Below are positions 16,983-24,422 of a DNA stretch of 35,617 nt, in pieces. Every line of letters starts with the position of its first letter. The first letter of the stretch is position 1. The stretch is taken from positions 1 through 35,617 of the forward strand of contig NZ_JABXFD010000341.1 of the NCBI RefSeq assembly GCF_013372625.1, in the 5' to 3' direction. Source of the DNA: Actinomadura sp. BRA 177 (GTDB lineage: Bacteria > Actinomycetota > Actinomycetes > Streptosporangiales > Streptosporangiaceae). The position numbers were made by a program, and so were the translations under genes. The notes under the pieces are model-generated. The model saw only the letters and a list, made by a program, of their open reading frames with translations. It was not told the DNA's origin and did not search any database.

Positions 16983-17435
16983 ATGTCACAGCGGATTTCC
17001 ACGCGACCGGGCCCCGGGGTGGACACCGAGCCCGCCGGCGGCTGGGCCACCGGCTTCGCGATCTTCGCCGGCGTGATGATGGTGCTGATCGGGTCGTTCC
17101 AGGCCCTGCAAGGGCTGGCCGCCATCCTGCGAGACCAGTTCTATGTCGTCACGCCCCGCTACGTGTACGGCTTCGACGTGTCCGCATGGGGGTGGACGCA
17201 TCTGGGGCTCGGCATCCTCGTCGCCGTCGCGGGAATGTTCGTCTTCACCGGCCACGTGTGGGCCCGCGCGATCGGAATCGCCTCCGCCGTGCTCAACGCG
17301 ATCTCCCAGTTCCTGTTCCTGCCCTATTACCCGGTGTGGTCCGTGGTCATGATCGCGTTGGACGTCGCCGTGATCTGGGCGCTGTGCGTCTACGGCCGCC
17401 GCGCCGCCGAGAATGCGGGCTACCCGCGACGGTGA
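16983..17435 (+). CDS. DUF7144-like four-helix membrane protein
   Basis: A 150-residue protein with four predicted membrane helices. Segments include GFAIFAGVMMVLIGSFQALQ, LGLGILVAVAGMFVFTG, GIASAVLNAISQFLFLPYYP and VVMIALDVAVIWALCVYG. The layout and the FDVSAWGWTHL segment match small actinobacterial membrane proteins grouped as DUF7144, function unknown. The ATG at 16983 follows GAGGAGG by five bases. It is preceded by the CGGGTGAT repeats and followed by a strong hairpin and the maturase-like gene. Confidence 0.85.
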   Translation: MSQRISTRPGPGVDTEPAGGWATGFAIFAGVMMVLIGSFQALQGLAAILRDQFYVVTPRYVYGFDVSAWGWTHLGLGILVAVAGMFVFTGHVWARAIGIASAVLNAISQFLFLPYYPVWSVVMIALDVAVIWALCVYGRRAAENAGYPRR

Positions 17436-17502
17436 CGCTCGGCGAAGCACCGTCCGCCCCCGGCCCGGAGCGCTGGCTCGCCTGCGAAGGGCCAGTGGTA
17501 CC

Positions 17503-17545
17503 GCTCTCCGGCGCCGGCACCGGCTCCGGCCGGCGCCGGCAGAGC
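17503..17545. terminator. Strong GC-rich hairpin downstream of the DUF7144-like gene
   Basis: GCTCTCCGGCGCCGGC (17503-17518) pairs with GCCGGCGCCGGCAGAGC (17529-17545), leaving one bulged base and a 10-base loop. It ends 21 bases before the next start at 17567. It may terminate transcription from 16983 or limit expression of the following gene. There is no T-tract. Confidence 0.45.
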
Positions 17546-17566
17546 CGCGGGGCGCGACGGCGGACA

Positions 17567-18427
17567 ATGACGGTGACCTGGCTGGACGGCCGCGAACCGG
17601 TGGACTTCGGCTCCTTCCGGGACGCGGTGGAGCTGGCCGAGCGGCACGTGGAACCGGGCACACGAGTCGAGCACGCGCTGTGGACGACCGGCGCCCGGCT
17701 GGACGACACGTGGTGCCGGTTCCTAGCCGAGCGGGACTTTCTGGTCGGACTCTCCGCGGACGGCACCGCGGCCCGCCGCCTGCTGCCCGAGACCGCCCGG
17801 CGGTTACGCCGCCACGGCGTGGGCTGCAACGTTCTCTACCCCGTGCACGCCGGCAACGCAGACGAACCGGTCGATGCCTATCGGTACTTCCGGGACGAGC
17901 TCGGGGTGCGCCACGTCCAGTACATCCCGGTCGTGGAACGCATCGGCGAGCCCCGCCGGGCGGGTGGTACCGCCGTCTCGGCGCGGACCGTCCGCCCGGA
18001 GCAGTGGGCGGCCTTCCTCGTGGCCGTCTTCGACGAGTGGGTGCGCCGGGACGTCGGACGGCAGCACGTCCAGATCTTCGAGCAGGCGTTGACCGCGTGG
18101 ACGGCAGCCGAGCGGCGGCCCCGTCCGCCCCGCGCCGGATGCGAGCGGCTGCCGCTGTACTGCCGCTGCTGCCCGGTGCTGTTCGCCTGCGGCGGAGGAA
18201 GCCCCGGCAACCGCTTCGTCACGTCCCCCCACGGCGAGCCCGGTCTCGACTACCTGTGCGCGGGATACCGGCAGTTCTTCGACCACATCGACCAGCCGAT
18301 GCAGGTCATGGCCGCCCTTCTCCGCAGCGGTCGCGACGCTGCCGAGGTCATGACGGTCATCGCACGATACGAACACGAGCGGCAAGCCGCCCCGAATGCT
18401 AGTGCCAGTGGACGGGCGACGAGTTGA
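17567..18427 (+). CDS. Truncated sulfatase-maturase (anSME)-like protein lacking the radical SAM cluster
   Basis: A 286-residue protein that aligns by eye to anaerobic sulfatase-maturating enzymes (radical SAM/SPASM), but with key parts missing. It begins at the position of their SAM-binding QGGEP motif, here LDGREP. The first roughly 65 family residues, including the CxxxCxxC cluster, are absent. Then come TTGARLDDTWCRFLAERDFL, VGLSADG, the region around NVLYPVHAGNADEP, and RHVQYIPVVERI. The middle cysteine-rich auxiliary-cluster segment with the catalytic PCD region is gone. The C-terminal part resumes at LPLYCRCCPVLFACGGGS (about residues 195-212), where the family GGC cysteine has become Ser. 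It ends near LDYLCAGYRQFFDHIDQPM. No missing piece is found upstream. It is an intact frame without stops, so it may be a decaying gene or a repurposed protein. No sulfatase lies nearby. Confidence 0.72.
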   Translation: MTVTWLDGREPVDFGSFRDAVELAERHVEPGTRVEHALWTTGARLDDTWCRFLAERDFLVGLSADGTAARRLLPETARRLRRHGVGCNVLYPVHAGNADEPVDAYRYFRDELGVRHVQYIPVVERIGEPRRAGGTAVSARTVRPEQWAAFLVAVFDEWVRRDVGRQHVQIFEQALTAWTAAERRPRPPRAGCERLPLYCRCCPVLFACGGGSPGNRFVTSPHGEPGLDYLCAGYRQFFDHIDQPMQVMAALLRSGRDAAEVMTVIARYEHERQAAPNASASGRATS

Positions 18428-18428
18428 C

Positions 18429-18455
18429 GACCGGCGAGGGACGACCGCGCCGGTC
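18429..18455. terminator. Convergent hairpin between maturase-like and MFS genes
   Basis: GACCGGCG (18429-18436) and CGCCGGTC (18448-18455) form a perfect 8-bp stem with an 11-base loop in the gap between convergent stops. The right arm touches the MFS stop codon. No T-tract is present. Confidence 0.4.
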
Positions 18456-20133
18456 ATCGCCGCCGGCGGCGGGCGGCGGGTCCGTTGCCGGATGTTGCCG
18501 GTGTGCGGGGGAGATCGCGGGTGAACGCCAGTGAGCCCAGCGCCAGTAGCGCGGTGGCCAGCAGTCCCGCCTTCAGCGACACCAGCTGTGCCTTCCCGTA
18601 GTCGTCGACGAGCGCGCCGGCGGTGGCGGCGTCGAGGCCCGCCTTCCGCGCGGCCGCCTGGATCTGGCCGGTGGAGACGAAGTCGACGCCGGCCCCGGCG
18701 GCCACGCCGACCTGCTCGGCGACCTGGGCGCTGACGCGCTCGTCCTGCCCGACCTTCGACACGAACGCGCCGGTCAGACCGGCCAGGACGATCGCTCCGA
18801 TGAGCGCGATGCCGAGCGAGGAGCCGAGCTGCTGGCCGGTGTACTGCAGGCCGCCCGCCTCCGCCCGGCCGGACGTGCCGACGGAGGACTGCACCAGGTT
18901 CCCGAGCTGGGAGACCATCAGCCCCATGCCGGTGCCGAGCGCCCCCATCGAGACCGCGAAGGCGGGGCCGGCCAGATCCGGCCGCACGGTCGCCATCAGC
19001 GCCAGGACCGCTGCGCCGGTGAGCAGCAGTCCGGTCCGGACGATCGTCCGCACCGGCAGCCGGGACGACAGCCGGGATCCGGCCGCGGAGGCGACGAACA
19101 TCATGACGGAGACGGGCAGCATCCTGACGCCCGTCTCCAACGCGTTGAGGCCGAGGACGAGCTGCAGGTAGAGCGGCATGACGAAGAAGACGCCCATGAG
19201 GATGAGGTTCTGGGCGAACAGGCCGATCAGCCCGGCCCGGAGCGGCGGCGACTTCAGCAGGTCCAGGTGCAGCAGGGGGTCGCCGGACGCGTGCTCGCGG
19301 TGCCGCTGCCAGGCCGTGAAACCCCAGAGCAGCGTCCCGCCGAGCGCGATGACGAACAGCGTCGGCGCGAGGCCGAACGGCTCGACCGGGGCGTCCTTCG
19401 GCCGGACCCAGCCCCAGGTGCTGGACTGCAGGGTGCCGAGCACGATCGTCCCGACTCCGCAGGCCGACAGCACGGTGCCGGCGAGGTCGAGGCGGGGGGC
19501 CGGACGGCCGCGGGCGGACTCCGCCAGCAGGCGCGCCGCCAGCAGGACGAGCACGACCAGGACCACCTCGCCGACGAAGATCACCCGCCAGGTCAGCTCG
19601 GTCGTCGCCCAGCCGCCGAGGATCGGCCCCACCGCGATCCCGGCGCCCGCGACGCCGCCGATCACGGCGTAGGCGGCCGCGCGATCGCGTCCCGTGAAGT
19701 TGTCGGCGACCAGGGCGACCAGCGCGGGCAGGACCAGCGCGGCGCCGATGCCCTCCAGTACCGACCAGCCGAGCGCGAGCACGGCCAGGGTCGGGGCCGC
19801 CGCGGTCAGCGCCGACCCGCAGGCGTAGACGACCAGCCCGGTGGCGAAGGCGCGGCGCCGCCCGATGATGTCGCCGATCTTGGCGCCGGTCAGCATGAAC
19901 ATCGCCATCACCAGGCAGTACAGGGTGATGACCGCCTGGATCGCGGGGACCGTCGTGTCGAAGTCGTCCACCAGCGTGCTGATCGAGACGTTCATGACCG
20001 ACTGGTCGAGAACCATGACGAACTGCGCGGTCGCCAGTGCGAGCAGCGGCCCCCACCGTCCCATCGGGCGCCTCCGCTGCGCCGTGCCTCCGTCCGCCCG
20101 CATCACGCTCCTGGGGCGCGGGTGGCCCGTCAT
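18454..20133 (-). CDS. MFS drug exporter, DHA2 (EmrB/QacA) family
   Basis: A 559-residue inner-membrane protein with about 14 hydrophobic helices, typical of proton-driven DHA2 multidrug exporters. It has the FVMVLDQSVMNVSISTL first helix, motif A as GAKIGDIIGRRRAF, and the motif C-like region GIAVGPILGGW. An extra hydrophilic loop near residues 450-510 precedes the final helix, and the tail is arginine-rich. The ATG at 20133 overlaps the stop of the DUF2252 gene as ATGA, so the exporter is translationally coupled to it. An in-frame Met 23 codons later (MGRWGPLLALA) is an alternative start closer to the usual family N-terminus. Substrate unknown; there is no adjacent TetR repressor. Confidence 0.9.
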   Translation of the reverse strand: MTGHPRPRSVMRADGGTAQRRRPMGRWGPLLALATAQFVMVLDQSVMNVSISTLVDDFDTTVPAIQAVITLYCLVMAMFMLTGAKIGDIIGRRRAFATGLVVYACGSALTAAAPTLAVLALGWSVLEGIGAALVLPALVALVADNFTGRDRAAAYAVIGGVAGAGIAVGPILGGWATTELTWRVIFVGEVVLVVLVLLAARLLAESARGRPAPRLDLAGTVLSACGVGTIVLGTLQSSTWGWVRPKDAPVEPFGLAPTLFVIALGGTLLWGFTAWQRHREHASGDPLLHLDLLKSPPLRAGLIGLFAQNLILMGVFFVMPLYLQLVLGLNALETGVRMLPVSVMMFVASAAGSRLSSRLPVRTIVRTGLLLTGAAVLALMATVRPDLAGPAFAVSMGALGTGMGLMVSQLGNLVQSSVGTSGRAEAGGLQYTGQQLGSSLGIALIGAIVLAGLTGAFVSKVGQDERVSAQVAEQVGVAAGAGVDFVSTGQIQAAARKAGLDAATAGALVDDYGKAQLVSLKAGLLATALLALGSLAFTRDLPRTPATSGNGPAARRRRR

Positions 20134-21527
20134 GCGGCTTCCGCGGTGATCCGGCCGGTGCGCGCGGCCCCGGCGAGGGCCTCGCGGTCGCGTTCGTTCT
20201 GGTCGGCGTAGACCTCGGCGAACACCGCGAGCGCCCGATCGAAGGCGTCGCCCCCGCCGAGGTAGGCGCCGATGGCGGTCGGGTCGCCGGAACGGGCGTG
20301 CGCGCGGGCCAGCGAGGCGCCGCAGATCCGGCCGAAGGCCGTCATGATCTCGGGCGTCATGGTCTCCGGCCGGGCGATGCCCTTCCAGTCCCGCAACTGG
20401 CGGACGTAGAAGTCGCGGCGCCGGCCGTCGATCCCCCGGACGGTCTGCCAGCCGAGGAAGATGTCGCCCGCGGCCTGCATCAGTCGCTGCCCGGCGACGA
20501 CGCGCTCACCCTGGCTGGCGTAGTCGGCTGCGCCGATGTACGGGGCCAGGACGGACGTGCCGGCCTCCTTGGCCTGGAGCAGCAGCGGATCATCGTCGTC
20601 CCGTCCCAGCAGGAGGACGATCCAGCAGCGGGTGCCCACACTGCCGACCCCGACGACCTTGCGCGCCATGTCGGCCACGCGGTAGCGCCCGAGCAGGACC
20701 CGGCGCTCGGAGGCGAGACTGCGGCCGTAATCCTCGATCAGCCGGCGCAGCATCTCCGCCGTTCCGGCGCCCTCGGGAAGCAGGTCATGGATCGGCGTGA
20801 CCAGCGGCGGGTCGTGGACGATCCGCCGCACGCCCCCTTCAACCCGGGTCAGCTTCGCGACGGCCTGCAGATTCGTGCGCGTGCGGGCCCGGTCGGCGGC
20901 CGCCGAGAACCGCCGGCGGGCGCCGCCGCCCAGCCCGTCCGCCCGGATCGAGCCCAGGTCGTCGGCGCTGTCCTGCGCGTACCAGATGTCGAGTGTGCGC
21001 ATGCCGGCGAACTCGCGCATCCGCTCCCGGTAGCCCCGCACGCAGGCTCGCACGGCGGCGGCGCATTGCCGTCCGGAGAAGCCGTTGGCGCGGCCGGCGA
21101 TGGCCAGACTCGCCGCGAGCCGCTTGACGTCCCACTCCCACGGCCCCGGAAACGTCTCGTCGAAGTCGTTGATGTCGAACACCAGATGCCGCTCGGGGGA
21201 CGCGAGCAGCCGGAAGTTCAGCATGTGGGCGTCACCGCACAGCTGCACCGTCATCCCCGTGTGCGGCAAGACGCCGAGATCCGCGGCCATGATCGCCGCG
21301 GCGCCCCGGTAGAAGCGGAACGGCGACTCCAGCATGCGGCTGTAGCGGATCGGCACCAGTTCCGGGACCCTCGCCGCGGACTGCGACTCCAGGATGCCGA
21401 CCGGATCGGGCCGCTCGCCGTCCGGCTCGAACCGCCCATGGCTCGAACGGGGCACCTCGGCGCGCACCCGCTTCCCGTACGCCGCCCGCTCGGCCGGAGT
21501 CCGGACGGCGGCACCGATGGTGGTCAT
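20130..21527 (-). CDS. DUF2252-family protein (kinase-like fold)
   Basis: A 465-residue cytoplasmic protein of the DUF2252 family. Recognisable family segments are VPIRYSRMLESPFRFYRGAA, the catalytic-loop-like LCGDAHMLNF, and FDINDFDET, which together resemble the HxD...N and metal-binding Asp elements of aminoglycoside-phosphotransferase-type kinases. Biochemical function is not established to my knowledge. The ATG at 21527 follows GAGAGGGG; an upstream in-frame codon at 21545 lies before that site and is less likely. The gene is first in a two-gene operon with the DHA2 exporter (ATGA overlap) and diverges from the SHOCT protein gene across TCACCC palindromes. The coupling suggests the two proteins act in one response. 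Confidence 0.88.
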   Translation of the reverse strand: MTTIGAAVRTPAERAAYGKRVRAEVPRSSHGRFEPDGERPDPVGILESQSAARVPELVPIRYSRMLESPFRFYRGAAAIMAADLGVLPHTGMTVQLCGDAHMLNFRLLASPERHLVFDINDFDETFPGPWEWDVKRLAASLAIAGRANGFSGRQCAAAVRACVRGYRERMREFAGMRTLDIWYAQDSADDLGSIRADGLGGGARRRFSAAADRARTRTNLQAVAKLTRVEGGVRRIVHDPPLVTPIHDLLPEGAGTAEMLRRLIEDYGRSLASERRVLLGRYRVADMARKVVGVGSVGTRCWIVLLLGRDDDDPLLLQAKEAGTSVLAPYIGAADYASQGERVVAGQRLMQAAGDIFLGWQTVRGIDGRRRDFYVRQLRDWKGIARPETMTPEIMTAFGRICGASLARAHARSGDPTAIGAYLGGGDAFDRALAVFAEVYADQNERDREALAGAARTGRITAEAA

Positions 21528-21589
21528 GGACGGAACCCCTCTCATCAGACGTACAGAGGGGATCCTCGGCGAAGCCGCGGCCGGAGGGC

Positions 21590-21636
21590 TTCACCCGAGC
21601 GGGGTGAATCCCGGCGGAAGCCACCCGCTGCGGGTG
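21590..21636. promoter_or_regulatory. Two TCACCC palindromes, candidate shared operator (site 2)
   Basis: TTCACCCGAGCGGGGTGAA (21590-21608) is a 7-5-7 inverted repeat. CACCCGCTGCGGGTG (21622-21636) is a perfect 7-1-7 palindrome. Both lie in the 181-bp region between divergent DUF2252 and SHOCT-protein starts. The half-site TCACCC(G) is the same as at 16884-16949, pointing to a common regulator. Confidence 0.55.
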
Positions 21637-21708
21637 ACGCGGAAGGAAGCCGGCTGCGCGGAGCATGGGCCGCATCACATGCAGAGGGCCCACGACTGGA
21701 GGACCACC

Positions 21709-22128
21709 ATGAACGAGCTCGCCGGACCCGTCGCCGCAACGGACTACCCCCTGCTTAACATCTTCTGGACCATGCTCTGGTTCTTCCTGTGGGTGCTGTT
21801 CTTGATGCTGCTCTTCAGGATCATCGCCGACATCTTCCGCGACGACCGGTTGAGCGGCTGGGGCAAGGCCGGATGGTCGATCTTCGTGATCGTGCTGCCG
21901 TTCCTCGGCGCCTTCGTATACCTGATCGCACGCGGCCGGGACATGGGCGAACGCGACCTGCGGGCGATCCAGAAGCGCGACGAGCAGTTCCGCGCCTACG
22001 TCCGTGAGACCGCCGGGGCCCCGGAGCAGACGAGCACCGACGAGTTGGTCAGGCTCGCCGAGCTCAGGAAGCACGGTGACATCAGCGAAGTGGAGTACCA
22101 ACGGGCGAAGACCAGGGTCCTCACCTGA
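21709..22128 (+). CDS. PLDc_N/SHOCT-domain membrane protein
   Basis: A 139-residue protein with two membrane helices (LLNIFWTMLWFFLWVLFLML at about 15-34 and GWSIFVIVLPFLGAFVYLIA at about 54-73). This matches the phospholipase D-nuclease N-terminal type membrane module, which has no nuclease activity by itself. The cytosolic tail is charged and ends in a SHOCT motif (ELVRLAELRKHGDISEVEYQ, about 111-130). Such proteins are widespread in actinomycetes and tied to envelope stress by context only. The ATG at 21709 has GGAGG upstream with 6-base spacing. It diverges from DUF2252 across the TCACCC palindromes. Confidence 0.85.
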   Translation: MNELAGPVAATDYPLLNIFWTMLWFFLWVLFLMLLFRIIADIFRDDRLSGWGKAGWSIFVIVLPFLGAFVYLIARGRDMGERDLRAIQKRDEQFRAYVRETAGAPEQTSTDELVRLAELRKHGDISEVEYQRAKTRVLT

Positions 22129-22197
22129 GTGCCCACGCACTCCTGACCCTCCCGCGAACCCGTCGGCGCAGCCTTCACAGCAGTCGGCGGGTTGTCA

Positions 22198-22373
22198 TCA
22201 GGGACCGGCCCCGAGTTGAGCGCCGACCGCGCGCGCGATCGTGTCGGCGGCAGCAGCCGGGGCGTTGGCCGCGCCGATCATGTCACCGGTGGGAGCCCAG
22301 ATGAACACCCAGGCGCGAGACCGGTCAGCAACGCGCGCCGCCCACTAACGGGCGTCAGGTGATCAGTGGTCAT
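22198..22373 (-). pseudogene. Frameshifted small gene
   Basis: ATG at 22373 is preceded by GGGAGG with a good spacer and starts MTTDHLTPVSGRRALL. That frame soon stops, after 31 codons. In the next frame the sequence continues as ADRSRAWVFIWAPTGDMIGA and ends AADTIARAVGAQLGAGP at 22198. The total of 176 bases is one short of a multiple of three, so a single lost base would join the halves into about 58 residues. I do not recognise the family. It lies downstream of the RsbW-like ATPase gene on the same strand and fills most of the 333-bp gap 22129-22461. Confidence 0.5.
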
Positions 22374-22461
22374 CTTCGTACTACCTCCCATCGAGGGGCA
22401 TGCCTGGACTCCCGGCGCGGACATGCGCGTGGAGCCGTCCATGGGGTGGTGCCGGGGCCCG

Positions 22462-22890
22462 CTACGGGTGCATCCGGGCCCAGACCCACTTGCCGCCGGC
22501 CGGGTCGGCGGTGACGCCGCACTTGGCGGCCAGGGCCTGGACGATGTGCAGGCCCCAGCCGCCGTTGTCGTCGAACGCCTCCTCGGACAGGTCGAGGTCG
22601 TCGAGGGTGAGTTCGGCCATCGGCTTGGCCTCGGGGAGGGCGTGGTCGGCGTCCCAGACGGCGATGATGATCCCGTAGTCGTCCCGGCTGAGCTGGAGTC
22701 GGATCTCCTCGTCCGGCGTCTGACGCGCGGCATTGGTGACGATTTCCGAGACGATGAGAAGCGCGCTGTCGAGAATGTGCAAGTAGTCCCATTTGCGCAT
22801 TTGCGCCTCCGCAAAAGTGCGCGCCAGCCCCACTGCGGAGGGCGTGCCCATAAGGGCCTTGATCGGCTCTGCGGTCGCCGTCATCGTCAT
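22462..22890 (-). CDS. RsbW-like ATP-binding regulatory protein (HATPase_c)
   Basis: A 142-residue single-domain GHKL ATPase of the anti-sigma-factor/serine kinase type. N-box: LIVSEIVTNAAR (about residues 44-55). Later elements are IIIAVWDAD and the glycine-rich FDDNGGWGLHIVQALAAKCG (about 102-121). ATG 22890 is chosen because AGGACAGGA lies immediately upstream; other in-frame starts flank it. It diverges from the XRE-DUF5753 gene, the usual arrangement in actinomycete ATPase/XRE/DUF397 regulatory sets. No partner sigma or anti-anti-sigma gene is present, so the target is unknown. Confidence 0.85.
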   Translation of the reverse strand: MTMTATAEPIKALMGTPSAVGLARTFAEAQMRKWDYLHILDSALLIVSEIVTNAARQTPDEEIRLQLSRDDYGIIIAVWDADHALPEAKPMAELTLDDLDLSEEAFDDNGGWGLHIVQALAAKCGVTADPAGGKWVWARMHP

Positions 22891-22922
22891 CGTCCTGTCC
22901 TTGTCCGAGATTCCGATTTCCT

Positions 22923-22952
22923 GTGACAAGGATCACCGCAGTGTTCTATGTT
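22923..22952 (+). promoter_or_regulatory. Candidate promoter of the XRE-DUF5753 gene
   Basis: GTGACA (22923-22928) matches five of six bases of a housekeeping -35 box. TATGTT (22947-22952) matches four of six of a -10 box, with an 18-base spacer. The start codon is at 22993, and the local sequence is AT-richer than its surroundings. Confidence 0.4.
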
Positions 22953-22992
22953 TTGCCTGTAGCCGCCGAAGTTGGATACAGGGAGGACGCAA

Positions 22993-23808
22993 ATGCCGAT
23001 CGTCCGGGAGCCGCTCGATCCCAAGATCTCAATGTGGTACTTCCTGGCCTTCTACCTGCGATTTTGGCGGGAGAAGATGGGGCTATCGCTGACCCAGTGC
23101 GGGGAGATCATGGGAGTAACGCGGGGCACTGTATCCAACTTTGAAGCGGGTCGGCGGCGCCTGCAGGACGACCACGTTCGGGCCCTCGACCGGCACTTTG
23201 GGACGGGTCTGCTATTTCAGCTCTTGCTCTGGTTTGCCCGAATGGCCCACGACCCCAACTGGGGAAAGCAGCTCGTCAAGTACGAGCACGAGGCGAACCT
23301 GATCAAGACGTACCACGGCCAGGTCATCCCCCTCGCCCTCCAGACCGAGGAGTATGCCTGGGCCTACGTCCAGGCCGGCACCCCGAAGGACTTCGAGGCG
23401 GAGATGGCCGAACGCGTCGCTCGGAAGAAGTCCTTCTTTGACAGGGGAACGGACGTCGAGATGTGGGCCACGCTCGACGAGAGCGTCCTGGCGAGGGAGG
23501 TCGGTGGCCCTGAGGTGCAGAAGGCTCAACTGGAGCACCTGCTTGCTATGGCCGACCTGCCGCAGGTCAGCCTCCGTATTGTCCCGTTCAAGTCGGGGGC
23601 TCATCTGGGCGTTGACGGATCGCTCCAGATCCTCAGCCTGGAGAGCCGCGACATCGCCTATTCGGGCGCCCAGAACGGTGGCCGCTTGATCGAAACACCT
23701 GGCGAGGTACGTGAATTGTCGGTTAAGTTCGATCGTATCGGCGCGAAGGCGGCCTCCCTGGAGGACTCGCGCGAGATCATCAAGCGGTACTTGGAGAGTT
23801 ACGAATGA
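22993..23808 (+). CDS. XRE-family regulator with DUF5753 domain
   Basis: A 271-residue protein. The N-terminal helix-turn-helix (about 25-70) contains MGLSLTQCGEIMGVTRGTVS and NFEAGRRRL. From about 90 to 265 is a DUF5753 sensor-like domain: YEHEANLIKTYHGQVIPLAL, ATLDESVLAREVGG, LRIVPFKSGAHLGVDGSLQI. ATG 22993 has GGGAGG upstream. The stop overlaps the next ATG (ATGA), coupling it to the DUF397 gene. XRE-DUF5753/DUF397 pairs of Streptomyces (Scr1/Scr2 type) influence antibiotic production and development, and a similar regulatory role is likely. The N-terminus is odd in that the usual 'family start' is followed by WYFLAFYLRFWREKM, a more hydrophobic lead-in than typical. Confidence 0.9.
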   Translation: MPIVREPLDPKISMWYFLAFYLRFWREKMGLSLTQCGEIMGVTRGTVSNFEAGRRRLQDDHVRALDRHFGTGLLFQLLLWFARMAHDPNWGKQLVKYEHEANLIKTYHGQVIPLALQTEEYAWAYVQAGTPKDFEAEMAERVARKKSFFDRGTDVEMWATLDESVLAREVGGPEVQKAQLEHLLAMADLPQVSLRIVPFKSGAHLGVDGSLQILSLESRDIAYSGAQNGGRLIETPGEVRELSVKFDRIGAKAASLEDSREIIKRYLESYE

Positions 23809-23999
23809 GCGTCCAGTGGCGTAAGAGTACTCACAGCGGCGGAGCGGACGACCAGCACTGCGTTGAGCTGGGGCGTCTTGTGCCGGGTGCCGGGGTCGGG
23901 GTGCGGGACAGCAAGGACCCGGATGGGGGACACCTCATCTTGTCGCTCGCCCAGTTCGCCGGTCTGATCGAGCAGGTCAAGCAACACCCGGAGGGGTAG
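23805..23999 (+). CDS. DUF397 protein (copy 1)
   Basis: A 64-residue acidic protein of the DUF397 family: VQWRKSTHSGG at the N-terminus, then CVELG, VGVRDSKDP and a C-terminal helix LAQFAGLIEQVKQ. DUF397 proteins pair with XRE-DUF5753 regulators. Its ATG overlaps the regulator stop by four bases. A nearly identical copy follows two bases after its stop, indicating a tandem duplication. Confidence 0.92.
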   Translation: MSVQWRKSTHSGGADDQHCVELGRLVPGAGVGVRDSKDPDGGHLILSLAQFAGLIEQVKQHPEG

Positions 24000-24001
24000 C
24001 C

Positions 24002-24196
24002 ATGGCCGTCCAGTGGCGGAAGAGCACTCACAGCGGCGGGGCGAATGATCAGCACTGCGTTGAGCTGGGACGACTTGCGCCAGGGGCTGGAGTCGGGGTG
24101 CGGGACAGCAAGGACCCGGAGGCGGGGCACATCACCCTGTCCTTCGCCGAGTTCGCCAACCTGATCGAGCAGGTCAAGCAGTTCCCTGCCCGCTGA
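24002..24196 (+). CDS. DUF397 protein (copy 2)
   Basis: A 64-residue DUF397 paralogue of the preceding gene; most residues are the same (VQWRKSTHSGGANDQHCVEL, VGVRDSKDP). Differences cluster in the last third (HITLSFAEFANLIEQVKQ). The nucleotide sequences are also close, so the duplication is fairly recent. It is likely co-translated within the same operon. The 226-bp stretch after it (24197-24422) has no feature I can support. Confidence 0.92.
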   Translation: MAVQWRKSTHSGGANDQHCVELGRLAPGAGVGVRDSKDPEAGHITLSFAEFANLIEQVKQFPAR

Positions 24197-24422
24197 CCGT
24201 CCCGTCCCGCCCGGTCCGACGCCTGTCCGGTGTGATCTCAGCGTGCCTTCATGGCGCTGTGGGCGAGGTGGCTGCGGTCGGCTTCGGCGACGCATGTTCT
24301 TCGCCGCCGTCCCGCTGTGTCTCCCCCTACCTGGCCGCCCTAAGCTCCGGCCACCCAGTGCCAGAACGGAACCCGAGGCCGCCCAGGCAAGAGACGATGG
24401 ACTCTGCCGGGAGGGGGATGCG

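Noticed and set aside
20037-21758. A 573-codon plus-strand frame opposite DUF2252
   Set aside because: It is antisense to a recognisable DUF2252 gene and shows no domain.
22157-22193. AACCCG/CGGGTT pair after the SHOCT protein gene
   Set aside because: A 6-bp stem with a 25-base loop is expected by chance.
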